Positions 1-11,417 are shown, numbered from the stretch's first letter. The stretch is DNA of 64,000 bases from Thalassoglobus polymorphus (GCF_007744255.1 NZ_CP036267.1:744001-808000), one strand, 5' to 3'. Notes: generated by a model not told the origin, from the letters alone. Translations and numbers: made by a program.

Positions 1-1082
1 AACTGGCTGCACAGACCGTCGAACTTTCTGCCTGCTTCAAATCGTCTTGATTCTCCGCCATCAGGAGAACTTTGAGACGGCGACCAGACGATGGTAGGCA
101 TTCTGGTGATGATGTCGTACATCGTCCATTTTTGAGAATGTCCATGATCCGTCAAACAGTCACCATGATCGGACGTGAAGATGACAACGGAGTTCTCCAG
201 ATATCCTTTGTCTTCTAATGCCTGCAAGATCTCACCAACTTTGGTGTCGATCATCGAGACATTCGCGAGGTAGTAGGCCCGTTGACGATGTCGTTGTTCT
301 TCTGTCGGATCAAGGTCGAGAACAACAGAGTCGTGGTCGACCTCATTATTGTGCTGCCTCAATTCTTTGAAAGCCGCTGGCTGATTGTCGAGTTCTTCCT
401 GTGTTACTTCCAGCAGAGGAAGCTCTTTCTCCATATACTTCGCAGCGTATTCCGGAGTCGGGTCATACGGTGGGTGAGGACCGGGAAAACCGATTTGCAG
501 GAAGAGAGGCTCCGTTTGTGGGTAAGAGTTGATCCACCATTTTGCCATCTCGCCGACGAACATGTCGGAGTGCAAATCTTCTGGCAGTTCCCAATCAAAC
601 GCTCCTAAAGCTGTTTGGTAATCATCACGTTGCCGATACTGTTCTCGCTGCTGCTTGACGAGGCCTCTGGCCCGTAGTGCTTTGTCCCATTCGTCAAAGT
701 AGTATCGCTCTTCCAGATAGCGGTCTTTGTTTTCAACAACATACCGCTCGTGAAATCCCAGCGGCGTATGATACGGGTATGTGTGCATCTTCCCGATATT
801 CACACAGCGATAGCCCGATTCATTCAACAGCTCGACCCAGGAGTGCCGCCACAAATCGGCATTCTTCAAGACACCAGTTGTATGTGGATAATATCCAGTA
901 AAGAGTGACGCTCGACTCGGGGCACAACTCGCTGCGGTTACGTGGCAGTTTGTAAGCGTTGTCCCTTCGCGAACCAGTCGGTCCAGATTCGGAGTTTCCA
1001 TGTAAGGAAATCCAAGTTCCGCAATCGTATCAAACCGCTGTTGGTCGGTGATGATAAAAATGATGTTCGGACGGTCGGACAT
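1..1082 (-). CDS. Arylsulfatase/sulfatase, C-terminus cut by window edge
   Basis: Type I sulfatase that would hydrolyse a sulfate ester, probably on a sulfated polysaccharide or glycolipid. The N-terminus reads MSDRPNIIFIITDQQ, the usual first metal-binding strand. The formylglycine signature CAPSR is present with Cys at about residue 53, so this is a Cys-type enzyme needing a formylglycine-generating enzyme. A later FTSDHGD segment is the second metal-binding motif. About 360 residues are visible and the 3' end lies off the window. No signal peptide is seen at this start, so either it acts in the cytoplasm or the start is further upstream. It is divergent from the ceramidase-like gene at 1320, with a 237-bp shared promoter region. 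The substrate cannot be told from sequence. Confidence 0.93.
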   Translation of the reverse strand, partial: MSDRPNIIFIITDQQRFDTIAELGFPYMETPNLDRLVREGTTLTNCHVTAASCAPSRASLFTGYYPHTTGVLKNADLWRHSWVELLNESGYRCVNIGKMHTYPYHTPLGFHERYVVENKDRYLEERYYFDEWDKALRARGLVKQQREQYRQRDDYQTALGAFDWELPEDLHSDMFVGEMAKWWINSYPQTEPLFLQIGFPGPHPPYDPTPEYAAKYMEKELPLLEVTQEELDNQPAAFKELRQHNNEVDHDSVVLDLDPTEEQRHRQRAYYLANVSMIDTKVGEILQALEDKGYLENSVVIFTSDHGDCLTDHGHSQKWTMYDIITRMPTIVWSPSQSSPDGGESRRFEAGRKFDGLCSQ

Positions 1083-1319
1083 GCTGAGTGGGGAGGGGCT
1101 GGAGTTGTCGGACAAAGGGCGAGATTGAAATGATGTCGAGTCGACTTGCATTCGTCCAGTCGTATGAAACTATTTCACGCAGATCAAGTCGCAACTTCAT
1201 CCCGAGTGATTCACCAGAACGAAAGCCAGCGTCGAAATTTTTCCCGATCGGATGAACACTCTTGTGGTTGTCGCTATCATCGAAATGAAATGGACATTAC
1301 GACACATTCGGAGAAATCA

Positions 1320-2762
1320 ATGCTCGCTCGTCTCACACTGTTAGGTGTATTCGCACTTTCGACTCTCTTTCAATCATCGCTTACCGCACAGGATAAAGTT
1401 CTTCGCGCAGGGGCTGCTGCCAGTAATATCACTCCACCACTCGGGGAACTGATTGTCGGAGGCTGGAAACCGATTCCGGCTAAGAATATTCATGATGAGC
1501 TTCATGCTCGTTGCCTGCTGCTGGATGATGGTGAAACCACGGTTGGCTTCGTGATTTGTGACAATGTCGGGATTCCACGCGAAGTGTTCGAAGCTGCTCG
1601 CAAGCTGATTGATGCCGAAACGGATCTCGATGTCAGCAAGCTGTTGATGGCATCCACACATACACACTCCGCCACAACGGCTCGTGGAGAGAGTAAAATT
1701 ACTGAGGTCGAGGAGCTGTCCGATTATCAAGCGTTTGTTGCCCGACGCATCGCCGATGGTGTCCGACGCGCTCTCAGTAACATGCAACCAGCACGAATCG
1801 CATGGGGTTCAGCACAAGAGCCATCCGAGGTCTTTAACCGTCGCTGGTACACGACCGATCCCAAAATGCTGAGCAATCCATTTGGGGGTGTCGACAAGGT
1901 TCGCATGAATCCGCCGCGTCGTAATCCTGCACTGGTTCGCCCCGCCGGGCCTGTCGATCCGGAAGTGTCGTTCATCTCAGTGCAATCGACTGAAGGTCAA
2001 CCGATCGCACTGATGGGGAACTATTCACTGCACTACGTTGGCGGTGTGAACAGTGGAGATGTTTCCGCCGACTACTTTGGCTATTTCGCGAACATGGTCA
2101 AAGACCGACTGGGAGCGGACGATCAAGACCCGCCGTTTGTTGGGATTTTGTCGAACGGAACCAGTGGAGACGTCAACAATATTAATTTTAATGGGCAATC
2201 TCCTCGTGTGAAAAGATACCAGAAGATGCAAATGGTCGCTGAAAAAGTGACCAACCGAGTGATGGAAGCTCATGCCACGCTTGAATGGCACGACTGGGTG
2301 AAACTCGATTCCGCGATGACTGATCTTGTTCTCAAGGTTCGTAAGCCGTCCAAGGAGATGCTGCAATTCTTCGCAGAACTTGAAAAACGTCCCAAAAAAG
2401 AACGGCACATCCGTGAAGAGACCTACTCCGCTCGTGTGAAACAGATTCAGGAAGGTCCGGAAGAAGTGACCATCCCATTGCAAGTGATTCGAATCGGAAG
2501 TCTTGCAATTCAGGCGATTCCATTTGAAGTCTTCACCGAAACCGGCTTGGAACTCAAAGATCGCACACCGTTCGAAGATTCTTTCACGATCGAACTCGCC
2601 AACGGATCGTACGGCTATTTGCCAACTCCCGAGCAACACGAGCTTGGCGGATACGAAACCTGGCTCGGCTCGAATTTTGTGCAACTGGATGCAACAGAAA
2701 AAATCGTCGAACAGTTGCTGTATATGTCACAGAAACTGCATGATGATGAAGTTAAGAAGTAA
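1320..2762 (+). CDS. Secreted neutral/alkaline ceramidase-like hydrolase
   Basis: Secreted protein of about 480 residues related to the N-terminal catalytic domain of neutral/alkaline non-lysosomal ceramidases (PF04734), which hydrolyse amide-linked lipids with an active-site zinc. The start MLARLTLLGVFAL gives a clear signal peptide ending near TAQ and is preceded by GGAG 7 bp upstream (1310-1313); longer starts at 1146 or 1290 add non-signal residues. Family-like segments are AGAAASNITPPLG after the signal, then the zinc-binding-type ASTHTHS near residue 115, and GNYSLHYVGG mid-protein. It lacks the long C-terminal domain of true ceramidases, as is common in planctomycete paralogues, so the substrate may differ. 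Its neighbour is a divergent sulfatase. Confidence 0.82.
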   Translation: MLARLTLLGVFALSTLFQSSLTAQDKVLRAGAAASNITPPLGELIVGGWKPIPAKNIHDELHARCLLLDDGETTVGFVICDNVGIPREVFEAARKLIDAETDLDVSKLLMASTHTHSATTARGESKITEVEELSDYQAFVARRIADGVRRALSNMQPARIAWGSAQEPSEVFNRRWYTTDPKMLSNPFGGVDKVRMNPPRRNPALVRPAGPVDPEVSFISVQSTEGQPIALMGNYSLHYVGGVNSGDVSADYFGYFANMVKDRLGADDQDPPFVGILSNGTSGDVNNINFNGQSPRVKRYQKMQMVAEKVTNRVMEAHATLEWHDWVKLDSAMTDLVLKVRKPSKEMLQFFAELEKRPKKERHIREETYSARVKQIQEGPEEVTIPLQVIRIGSLAIQAIPFEVFTETGLELKDRTPFEDSFTIELANGSYGYLPTPEQHELGGYETWLGSNFVQLDATEKIVEQLLYMSQKLHDDEVKK

Positions 2763-2774
2763 GGCTGAGTCTTT

Positions 2775-2803
2775 TTCGCCGGACACCTCAACTGTCCGGC
2801 GAA
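2775..2803 (+). terminator. Hairpin after ceramidase-like gene
   Basis: Perfect 11-bp inverted repeat (TTCGCCGGACA / TGTCCGGCGAA) with a 7-base loop, 12 bp after the stop codon. A T-rich run follows only about 12 bp further on. Likely a transcription terminator for the upstream gene. Confidence 0.7.
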
Positions 2804-2870
2804 CTTTATCGTGACTTTTTTATTCTTTTTTTGCGGCAGAGAGCAACACGACCAATTTGGGGAACTAACC

Positions 2871-3920
2871 ATGCCGACGCCACTTGAATCACTCGTAAAG
2901 ACTGGAACGAAACTTTGGCTGGATAGTGTTGATCCCGATTTGGTGAAGGACAACCTCGCCTTCGGTGCAACTGGTGCGACGTCTAATCCAGCGATTGTTT
3001 CTGATCTCATTAAATCAGGTCGGTTCGATGATGATATCGCTGAACTGGTTACCAAAGGTCTTGATGATGAGGAGATTGCCTGGGCGCTGACGGACAGCCT
3101 TGTCTGTACCGCACAGAAAGAATTCCATGAGATCAATGAAAAGTCGAATGGGAATGATGGCTACGTTAGCTTTGAACTCGATCCGCTCCTCGAAGCTGCC
3201 GATTGCCCGCTAAGCACGGAAGAACGCTCAGCGAAGTATGTTGAATTCGGCAAAAAATGGGCAGCCGGTCACACCAACCGCATGATCAAAGTTCCTGCAA
3301 CTCCCGGAGGTTTGGGAGCGTTAGAAGAACTTGCTGCCGCAGGGGTGACTCCCAATGTGACTCTGATCTTCTCGGACCGTCAGTATCAAATTGCTCGCGA
3401 TAACATCTGGAAAGGTGCTCAACAACGTGAGGATCCGAAAACGCTGAAGTCGGTGTATAGCATCTTCATCAGCCGGATCGATGCATATACTGCCAAGAAG
3501 TTGACGGAACTCTCCGACGATGCACAAGGGCAGGTCGGTATCCTGAACGCCAAGCGGATCTGGCAACAGAATCGAGAATTCTGGAGCGACAAAGGTTTGC
3601 CGCTGCAACAGGAGATGGTCTTCGCCAGCATGGGGACGAAACTCCCCGAAGACCCGAAAGACAAATATGTCGCTGCGCTCGCAGGGTCGGACATCCAAAC
3701 CAATCCTCCCGAGGTGAATGAAACGATCCAGAAGATGGAAGGGAAAACTTTCACCAGCCGCATCGAAGAAATGCCGTCCGAAGCGATTCAAAACGAGATT
3801 GACGAAAAGGTCAACTTCGCACAAATGGAAGCCGACCTCATGGAGGAAGGCCTCAAAAAGTTCGCCGACCCGCAAAACGCCCTGCTGAAACTGATCGCGG
3901 AGAAACGAAACGCTGGCTAG
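2871..3920 (+). CDS. tal: Transaldolase
   Basis: Transaldolase of the non-oxidative pentose phosphate pathway, transferring a dihydroxyacetone unit between sedoheptulose-7-phosphate and glyceraldehyde-3-phosphate in the cytoplasm. The 349-residue product begins [19 protein letters not shown]. It shows the TSNPAIV segment near residue 38, the Schiff-base lysine (about K140) in [10 protein letters not shown], and [11 protein letters not shown] right after it. The ATG at 2871 is chosen because GGGGAA lies about 8 bp upstream; an earlier ATG at 2811 would add a hydrophobic leader unlike this family. The gene stands alone between two strong hairpins, so it is probably monocistronic. Confidence 0.95.
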   Translation: MPTPLESLVKTGTKLWLDSVDPDLVKDNLAFGATGATSNPAIVSDLIKSGRFDDDIAELVTKGLDDEEIAWALTDSLVCTAQKEFHEINEKSNGNDGYVSFELDPLLEAADCPLSTEERSAKYVEFGKKWAAGHTNRMIKVPATPGGLGALEELAAAGVTPNVTLIFSDRQYQIARDNIWKGAQQREDPKTLKSVYSIFISRIDAYTAKKLTELSDDAQGQVGILNAKRIWQQNREFWSDKGLPLQQEMVFASMGTKLPEDPKDKYVAALAGSDIQTNPPEVNETIQKMEGKTFTSRIEEMPSEAIQNEIDEKVNFAQMEADLMEEGLKKFADPQNALLKLIAEKRNAG

Positions 3921-3973
3921 AGTCCACTTCTTCTTTCGATCAAAAGTAAAACGCACTTGTAGGAAATCAAACT

Positions 3974-4006
3974 ATTTCGTCCCCGGTGATTCACCGGGGA
4001 CGAAAT
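3974..4006 (+). terminator. Strong hairpin after transaldolase
   Basis: A 16-bp perfect inverted repeat (ATTTCGTCCCCGGTGA and its complement) with a one-base centre, 54 bp after the tal stop. There is no long T tract, so it may act as a rho-independent-like stop or as an mRNA-stabilising hairpin. A degenerate GGTGA/TCATCGGGG version occurs near 28085. Confidence 0.6.
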
Positions 4007-4111
4007 GATGACACTCTGTTGAGAGCATTCTTCAATGCTGCTTTGGTAACTATTCGAGCTGAACTCGTTACACTCTCTGTACTGTGTAGAACCACAACAG
4101 AGGATGCGGTG

Positions 4112-6400
4112 ATGACGAATCTTGCAAAGCGGATTATCGAATTTGTTCAGCGGCCGGGCTATATGCCGATGAAGCCGAAGACGCTGGCGAAGAAGCTGGG
4201 AATCACGAAGAAAAAGCTGGCGAAGTTTGAGGCCGCCTTGGAAGAGGCGAAGCTGTCAGGGGAAATTCGTTTTTCTGAAGGGGGACGCATCCAACCCAAG
4301 GCAGCGAGGGGCTCTCATTTAGGGATCGTCCACCGCATCAAAAGTGGGGATGCCTTCATCATTCTGCGTGAGCCAAAACCGGTCGGTCTGACGGATGATA
4401 TTTTCGTTGATCGGAACGATCTCAAAGATGCTCAAAACGGAGACGAGGTCTTCGTGAAACTCTTGCAGCGACGCCGCAGCCGCGGGCAACGCTGTGGGTA
4501 TGTTGTCGAAGTTGTTGAACGAGCGACAAATGTTTTCGTCGGAACTTATCTGGAAGAAGATGAATCAGGTTGGGTGCAGATCGATGGGAAGGACTATCCC
4601 GATCCAATCTGGGTCGGTGATCCGGGAGCGAAGGGAGTCCAAGAAGGAGACAAGGTCGTCATCGAAATGCTCCGTTTCCCTACGGTTGGACAGAACGGGG
4701 AAGGTGTACTAACGAAGGTTCTCGGTTCTCGAGGGGAACCAGGTGTTGATACGCAGATGATTATCCATGAGTTCGGGATCCCTGACGAATTCCCGGACGA
4801 TGTCCTCAATGAAGCGAGACTGGAAGCGGAAAACTTCAATGAGAACGATCTCACTGATCGAGAAGACTTGAGCGAGATGACGGTCGTCACCATCGACCCC
4901 AAAACAGCTCGAGACTTTGATGATGCGATCTCGCTGAAGAAGATAGAAAAAGGACACTGGCTGCTCGGAGTGCATATCGCTGATGTCTCCCATTTTGTTC
5001 AACCGGGAACCCAACTGGACCGTGAAGCAGAAACGCGTGGGACGAGTGTCTATCTGCCGACGAAAGTGATCCCGATGTTGCCTGAGATCATCTCGAACGG
5101 GTTGGCGTCACTGCAGGAAGGGCGGACGCGGTTTACGATGTCTGCATTCATCGAGTTCTCTGCGGAGGGGATTCCCATCGAGACACGGTTCTCTCGATCT
5201 GCAATCAAAGTGACGCAGCGGTTCGCCTACGAAGAAGTGATGCCGATCATCAAGGCGAAGCCATCCGAACCGATTGAGGGGGTCAGCGACGAGATTCGCG
5301 AATTGCTCAAGAACATGCACGAGTTGGCGATGCTTCTCCGGAAGCGACGGTTTGCGAAAGGCTCACTTGAACTCGACATGCCGGAAGTCCGGCTGAGCCT
5401 TGATACAGATGGAAAGGTGACCGGAGCTTTCGAAGCAGAGCACGACGAGTCACACGAAATTATCGAAGAGTTTATGCTCGCCGCGAACATTGCAGTCGCT
5501 GTCCGTTTGAATGATGAAGGGATTGGCTTCTTGAGGCGGGCACATGCCGACCCGGCAGAGGCGAAGCTGAAAGCGTTCAGCGAGTTCGTCACGATTCTGG
5601 GATTTGAGTTGGAGAAATATCAAAGCAAGAAGCATTTGCAGGCTCTTCTCCGGTCCGTTCGTGGAACCCCGCAGGAGCAGGCAGTCAATTATGCGATGCT
5701 GCGAAGTTTGAAACAGGCGGAGTACTCGCCAATGGAAGTTGGGCACTATGCCTTGGCAGAAGATCAATATTGCCACTTCACCAGCCCAATTCGCCGTTAT
5801 CCAGATTTGCACATTCATCGTTTGGTAAGTTCGCTGGTCTGCGACAACGTGACATATCGCGGTGCATCAGCGGAAGATTTGATTCGCCTGGGGCATCACT
5901 GTTCGACGACCGAACGGCGAGCAGAACGAGCGGAACGTGAATTAACAAAAATAAAGCTGCTCACCTATTTTGAAGAACGCGTGGGTGAGAAAATCACAGC
6001 TGTGATTACTGGTGTCGAGCGATTCGGATTTTTCTGTCGAGGTGTCGAAATCCCGGCTGAAGGGTTGGTTCACATCAGCAACATTCCGGCAAGCGAGAGC
6101 TATGAATTTGATCGACAGGCCATGGCTCTGGTCGGCCGGCGTACCGGAGACATGATCCGCCTGGGGGATAAGGTGATTGTCGAAATCGCCAGCGTCGACG
6201 TCGACCGCCGCGAACTCAACTTCAAACTTCTCACTCACACCGCTTCCAAGCCACCAGCGAAAAAAGGGGCAGCGAAAAAAAGCCCTTCAAGAGGAAAGAA
6301 AGGTTCGAAGAAACCAAATTCCAAGCAGAGTAAACCAAGAAAGAAAAAGCCATCCACGCGGAAAAAGAAGTCGGCACAAAAACGTCGTAAGAAACGATAA
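4112..6400 (+). CDS. rnr: Ribonuclease R
   Basis: Processive 3'-5' exoribonuclease of the RNase II/RNB family that degrades structured RNA. The 762-residue product has an N-terminal winged-helix region, cold-shock-type OB folds (about residues 60-210), and the RNB catalytic domain with the IDPKTARDFDDAISL magnesium-binding motif near residue 265. FTSPIRRYPDLHIHR near residue 550 is the second RNB signature, followed by an S1 domain with GFFCRGVEIPAEGLVHISN. The C-terminus is a very Lys-rich tail of about 55 residues, common in RNase R and likely RNA-binding. ATG 4112 is preferred over an in-frame start at 3986 because GAGG lies just upstream and the protein then begins with the family's usual N-terminus. 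Confidence 0.95.
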   Translation: MTNLAKRIIEFVQRPGYMPMKPKTLAKKLGITKKKLAKFEAALEEAKLSGEIRFSEGGRIQPKAARGSHLGIVHRIKSGDAFIILREPKPVGLTDDIFVDRNDLKDAQNGDEVFVKLLQRRRSRGQRCGYVVEVVERATNVFVGTYLEEDESGWVQIDGKDYPDPIWVGDPGAKGVQEGDKVVIEMLRFPTVGQNGEGVLTKVLGSRGEPGVDTQMIIHEFGIPDEFPDDVLNEARLEAENFNENDLTDREDLSEMTVVTIDPKTARDFDDAISLKKIEKGHWLLGVHIADVSHFVQPGTQLDREAETRGTSVYLPTKVIPMLPEIISNGLASLQEGRTRFTMSAFIEFSAEGIPIETRFSRSAIKVTQRFAYEEVMPIIKAKPSEPIEGVSDEIRELLKNMHELAMLLRKRRFAKGSLELDMPEVRLSLDTDGKVTGAFEAEHDESHEIIEEFMLAANIAVAVRLNDEGIGFLRRAHADPAEAKLKAFSEFVTILGFELEKYQSKKHLQALLRSVRGTPQEQAVNYAMLRSLKQAEYSPMEVGHYALAEDQYCHFTSPIRRYPDLHIHRLVSSLVCDNVTYRGASAEDLIRLGHHCSTTERRAERAERELTKIKLLTYFEERVGEKITAVITGVERFGFFCRGVEIPAEGLVHISNIPASESYEFDRQAMALVGRRTGDMIRLGDKVIVEIASVDVDRRELNFKLLTHTASKPPAKKGAAKKSPSRGKKGSKKPNSKQSKPRKKKPSTRKKKSAQKRRKKR

Positions 6401-6503
6401 GCTGAAGTAGTGATCTGAAATTACGTAGAAAATCCCCTTGGTCAATGGCTGGCACATCAGTGTTGGCATCGCCAACTGGGAATGGGTTGTATGTGAAGTG
6501 TGT

Positions 6504-6896
6504 ATGTCTGTGTTGAGGGTCTATGGGCAAAGCCTGGATCTTGACGCGGCGCTTGCCGCGTGTCGGCTTAAAGTGTGCGCGACCCAGTGTCGAGGAGAAA
6601 AGGGCGTCTCCGATTCCGATCGGGGGTTTTCACAGAACGCAATTTTTGTCGAATTTACTGACGTGGGCATCGATGATTTTGAGCGACAGGTTGAAAACGC
6701 TCTTTCTTTCCTGAGCCAGAACCAAACTGCAATTGCGGATCTTGTCGGCGCTCGTGGGGTTGAAGAAGCCTACCTCGATTGCTGCATTCCTCGGCTCGAT
6801 GTTGCTGCTCAATCTGCCGTTTTCTCCACCCGACTTGTACACGCTGCAGGTCGTTTGAATCTGGGTTTGTGTTTGTCGTTATACGAGGTCTCTTGA
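6504..6896 (+). CDS. Small hypothetical protein (DUF4279-like)
   Basis: A 130-residue soluble protein with no signal or membrane segment. The order of elements fits small DUF4279-type proteins: an N-terminal strand SVLRVYGQSLDLDAALAA, a central helix FERQVENALSFL and a final LNLGLCLSLYEVS. This is a resemblance judged by eye, and no function is known for the family. ATG 6504 places the start at the first conserved strand; an earlier ATG at 6438 adds 22 residues of unlikely composition. It converges with the DoxX-like gene, leaving a 78-bp gap. Confidence 0.6.
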   Translation: MSVLRVYGQSLDLDAALAACRLKVCATQCRGEKGVSDSDRGFSQNAIFVEFTDVGIDDFERQVENALSFLSQNQTAIADLVGARGVEEAYLDCCIPRLDVAAQSAVFSTRLVHAAGRLNLGLCLSLYEVS

Positions 6897-6974
6897 TCAA
6901 AGTTGGGGAAGTCAGTTTCGCGGACCAGATTCGAGCGAGAATTGGGTTGCGAATACTTTCAAAGGCTGGTCGTC

Positions 6975-7445
6975 TCAAACTGTCTTGTCGTTCCGTTGAG
7001 GATGATTTCGATTGCCAGGAGCTGACACTGTGAACAACAGAAAAGCGGCGCTGGCAGCGGACAGAACAGAGTAATCCAATGGCGGCTTTGGGCCGAATGC
7101 ACTCATCATCGTTATTGTGAAAATGCTCAAGAGGATTCCGGCTGCAAGTGAAAACCATCGCAACTTCCAACCGATCAGCAATCCAATCGCAATCACGATT
7201 TCAGCGACCGTGGCAACCCAACCCAGGAATGGAATCAAGGAAGCAGGGGCAAACCAGTTCAGCAGTTGAACGTATGCCTCATAGTTTTTTATGTTTCCCC
7301 AAACTACTCCTTCGCTTCCCGGTGGACCCCATAGCCCAAAGCGATCAGCCACAGCTGATAGAAATGCTGCTGCCAGTGCTATACGGACCAAGCATTTTGC
7401 CAATCGAAGTTGTTTTGATTGCTGGCTATGGTCGCTTGGAGTCAT
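6975..7445 (-). CDS. DoxX-like integral membrane protein
   Basis: A 156-residue protein with four hydrophobic segments: about residues 18-38, 65-85, 88-108 and 115-135. Length and layout fit the DoxX/DoxD superfamily. These small inner-membrane proteins are often linked to redox or oxidative-stress functions, but none can be assigned here. The ATG at 7445 (MTPSDHSQQ) follows an AGCGATAAGA stretch; a TTG at 7469 is possible. The gene stands alone, with a gene-poor repeat region upstream. Confidence 0.7.
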   Translation of the reverse strand: MTPSDHSQQSKQLRLAKCLVRIALAAAFLSAVADRFGLWGPPGSEGVVWGNIKNYEAYVQLLNWFAPASLIPFLGWVATVAEIVIAIGLLIGWKLRWFSLAAGILLSIFTITMMSAFGPKPPLDYSVLSAASAAFLLFTVSAPGNRNHPQRNDKTV

Positions 7446-7514
7446 TTTTCTTATCGCTTTAGGACCCAATTTGTTCGGAGCTTTTTAGAGCTAAATGAGG
7501 TTTTAAAATCAATT

Positions 7515-7627
7515 CTAGAGCAGTTTGCTCGACCGTGTGCCCGTGAAGAACGCATTTCTCTAGAACCACCGCTTTCCTCAATGCTTGAGAGAGCCATTTC
7601 AAGTTTCAGGTTTCAGGATCAGTTGTA
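7515..7627. repeat. Chimeric repeat: half family B joined to family A
   Basis: 7515-7563 is one arm of the 105-bp family B element, CTAGAGCAGTTTGCTC to TTCTCTAG, in reverse orientation. At its central CTAG (7560-7563) it runs straight into a family A element, which ends near GGATCAGTTGTAA at 7627. The other B arm is missing. This fits insertion of A into the central CTAG of B followed by loss of the distal arm. Confidence 0.7.
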
Positions 7628-8462
7628 AATAATGTGAGAGAGCTCGAACTGATTTGGGGATAGTGAGTTTTGTAGCGATGCGTTGAGGGGCGTCGACGAG
7701 TCGGGATCGAAGTCAGTCAGTCAGAATGAAATTCACTGTTGTGTCAGTGAATTGCTTGATCGAGCTTATGAAACGGGAGCATTTTTTTAAGAATACATGG
7801 CATGTCCCGTAAATATGAGTGGTTTATCACATGAAAGCACTCTTCACGGAGACTTGAAACACGAATGTGTTTTAAACAATTATTCAATTTATGACGCTTT
7901 TTTCATTAACGATGGTAAGTTCTGGCAGAATTCTCGCAATGTCAAATACGTATTTGCTGATCTATTAGGTGTGGTTTGAGCGAGATACCCTGATCTCTAT
8001 TTTTCGTTACGATTATGGAGAATGTGGATTCTTCAGCGGCGTGAGATATTCCCACGAAGAACTTACCATTAAAATCTATCATCAGGCATCAGTCCTGAAA
8101 TTCGCTGAAGGTTTCTTCGGTGTTGAACTCTATTCATACTTTAGCCCCTGTGTGTGGAGCGTGAGTATTGTCGTGGTTTTTCTGAGCAACGACTCCTTCG
8201 ACGTCGGTTCTCGCGTGGAAACCCGAAAAGAATAACAGAATGATCCTCGATACTTTGAACAAATTCTGGAGACACATCTGACTTTCAATGACGAAACATT
8301 GAGGCATGACGACTGTGCTTGAAAGTCTCTTCGTGTAGGTAGCGACCCGCGCTTGCTATGAACAGCGAGCTTCGCAATGAGCGGATGAGAAAGTCAACGA
8401 TTCTGTGTCGCAGCCAGTCAGAAAGTCATCCAGCACTGCACCAGCGATTTACCTCACTTTTC
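7628..8462. other. Gene-poor AT-rich stretch, no confident gene
   Basis: About 830 bp noticeably richer in A+T than its neighbours. Two short overlapping open frames lie on the plus strand, 7797-7979 and 7969-8235. The second encodes 88 residues rich in aromatic residues (for example GFFSGVRYSHEELTIKIYHQ) and could be a small protein or a decayed remnant. Neither has a convincing ribosome-binding site or a recognisable family. The segment around 7815-7865 (ATCACATGAAAGCACTCTTC) loosely matches one at 33024-33070. Confidence 0.4.
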
Positions 8463-8545
8463 CTGGAACCAGTCCGAAAACCTCTGGAATAGCTGCTTTT
8501 CATTACGTTTGAGAGAGCAATTTTAAGTTTCAGGATCAGTTCTAA
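8463..8545. repeat. Family A intergenic repeat
   Basis: About 83 bp running CTGGAACCAGTCCG to GGATCAGTTCTA, with an internal small palindrome around TTTGAGAGAGC. It matches the copies at 26397, 31986 and 47585. The outer ends form an imperfect inverted repeat. It lies 40 bp before glutamate dehydrogenase and may therefore lie in its leader or promoter region. Confidence 0.75.
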
Positions 8546-8558
8546 AATAACAATTTAG

Positions 8559-9944
<1,386 letters not shown>

Positions 9945-10193
9945 TTCAGAGGCACAGTGTGGGTGGAGTTCGACACTTTCTGCGGACGGTGGTTCTCGTA
10001 TCGACTTTTGATGAAAGTCAAAGAGTCTAAATCGCAGTCAGGAAGAACGCCACGCACTGTGCGGAAATTCTATCTGAATCAATTTTCGATAGTGAAAACA
10101 GCAGCGGAGTCTCGTCACAGGCAGTGAGTTTTCGGTAGAATCTTGTCGGGATGTCACCGTCACGTTTCCACTTGACTTCTACCGAGGCACCAC

Positions 10194-11417
10194 TTGTCCG
10201 ATACTCTTTCCGAGGAGCTGATTCTGGGGCTCGCACGCAGTCTTCACGCCAGTGGGTCTCCTGCGTATGAGCTTGAGAGTCAGATGGAGCAGGTTGCTGA
10301 GGCGATCGGTCGGCCAGCCACGTTCTTTTCGACGCCGACGGCCCTGTTCGTGACGTTTGATGACGAGCGGGACGGAACACGCATGCTTCGCGTTTATCCA
10401 AGTAGGACGAACCTCGGACGCTATGCTGAACTCTTTCGACTACAACAGTCGATTCAGGACGAGAGCGTCACAGTCAAAGACGCTTTGGCTCAATTGCGTG
10501 CGATTTTGGCGATGCCAGGCGGGTACGTCACATCTGTGCAAATTGCATCGTATGGAATTGTTGGTGCATGCGTCGCGGTGCTTGTCGGGGGGAACAACAC
10601 TGTCATTACCTCTGCCGGAGCGATTGGTCTGCTCGTCGGGGCGATGGTCCTTGGTTTGTCACGCCTTCGCTTTCCGTCACACCTGACGAATGTCATCGCA
10701 GGTTTTACAGCCAGTGCAATTGCCTGTGTGGTTCAATCGTGGGTTGCCCCGAGTAACTTTGAATTGACTGCATTGTCAGCACTGATCGTACTCGTGCCTG
10801 GTCTACACCTCACCATTAGTATCAACGAACTGGCGACGAAAAATCTTGCCTCCGGTTCGGCGCGATTTGCCGGAGCAATGACAACACTACTGACGCTGAT
10901 TTTCGGCGTGTATATGGGCTATGACTTTGTCGCCGCTTTGCATCCGATTCCAGATTCGGTAGCACCGCACACTCCGTCGTTGATTGCATCGGTGTTTGTA
11001 GTGATTCCCATCGGGCTGTGCCTGGCTGTTTTATTTCGTACTCGATACCAAGACGTTCCCTGGCTCTTGTTTTCGACACTCATCGTCTACGGGGCGCTGA
11101 GATTGGCTGGTGAGAATTTCAGTCCGTTTGCAGCGGTCTGGATTGCTTCCGTCGTCGCCGGTGTGACCAGTCGTCTACTTTCGAATCATTTAAGGTTACC
11201 TGCCGCCGTAATGTTGGTCCCCTCACTCATTCTGCTGGTTCCCGGAACTCTCGGCTTTACGGGTCTGGCACAGATCATGCTTCGAGAAGACCTCCCCAGC
11301 GGCGTTCGCATACTCACCACGATGTTGATGACCTCCGTCGCAATTGTCTCCGGGCAGTTGGTCACTGATGTCATTACTCCCATTCGCAAGATGGGATTCG
11401 GAACCGGGCGACGGTGA
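10194..11417 (+). CDS. ThrE-type threonine/serine exporter family protein
   Basis: A 407-residue membrane protein of the ThrE family (PF06738 type, with a PF12821-like C-terminal half). It has an N-terminal soluble domain of about 120 residues with the family-like HASGSPAYELESQMEQVA and FFSTPTALFVTF. About ten hydrophobic segments follow as two five-segment blocks, including LIVLVPGLHLTISINEL and VPSLILLVPGTLGFTG, which look like the internal duplicate. Corynebacterial ThrE exports threonine and serine; the substrate here is inferred. The start is a TTG at 10194 with GAGG about 6 bp upstream; no in-frame ATG gives the conserved N-terminus. Confidence 0.85.
   Translation: MSDTLSEELILGLARSLHASGSPAYELESQMEQVAEAIGRPATFFSTPTALFVTFDDERDGTRMLRVYPSRTNLGRYAELFRLQQSIQDESVTVKDALAQLRAILAMPGGYVTSVQIASYGIVGACVAVLVGGNNTVITSAGAIGLLVGAMVLGLSRLRFPSHLTNVIAGFTASAIACVVQSWVAPSNFELTALSALIVLVPGLHLTISINELATKNLASGSARFAGAMTTLLTLIFGVYMGYDFVAALHPIPDSVAPHTPSLIASVFVVIPIGLCLAVLFRTRYQDVPWLLFSTLIVYGALRLAGENFSPFAAVWIASVVAGVTSRLLSNHLRLPAAVMLVPSLILLVPGTLGFTGLAQIMLREDLPSGVRILTTMLMTSVAIVSGQLVTDVITPIRKMGFGTGRR

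Noticed and set aside
1146-1319. 58-residue N-terminal extension of the ceramidase-like protein
   Set aside because: The extension is not signal-like, while ATG 1320 has a Shine-Dalgarno sequence and opens directly into a signal peptide.
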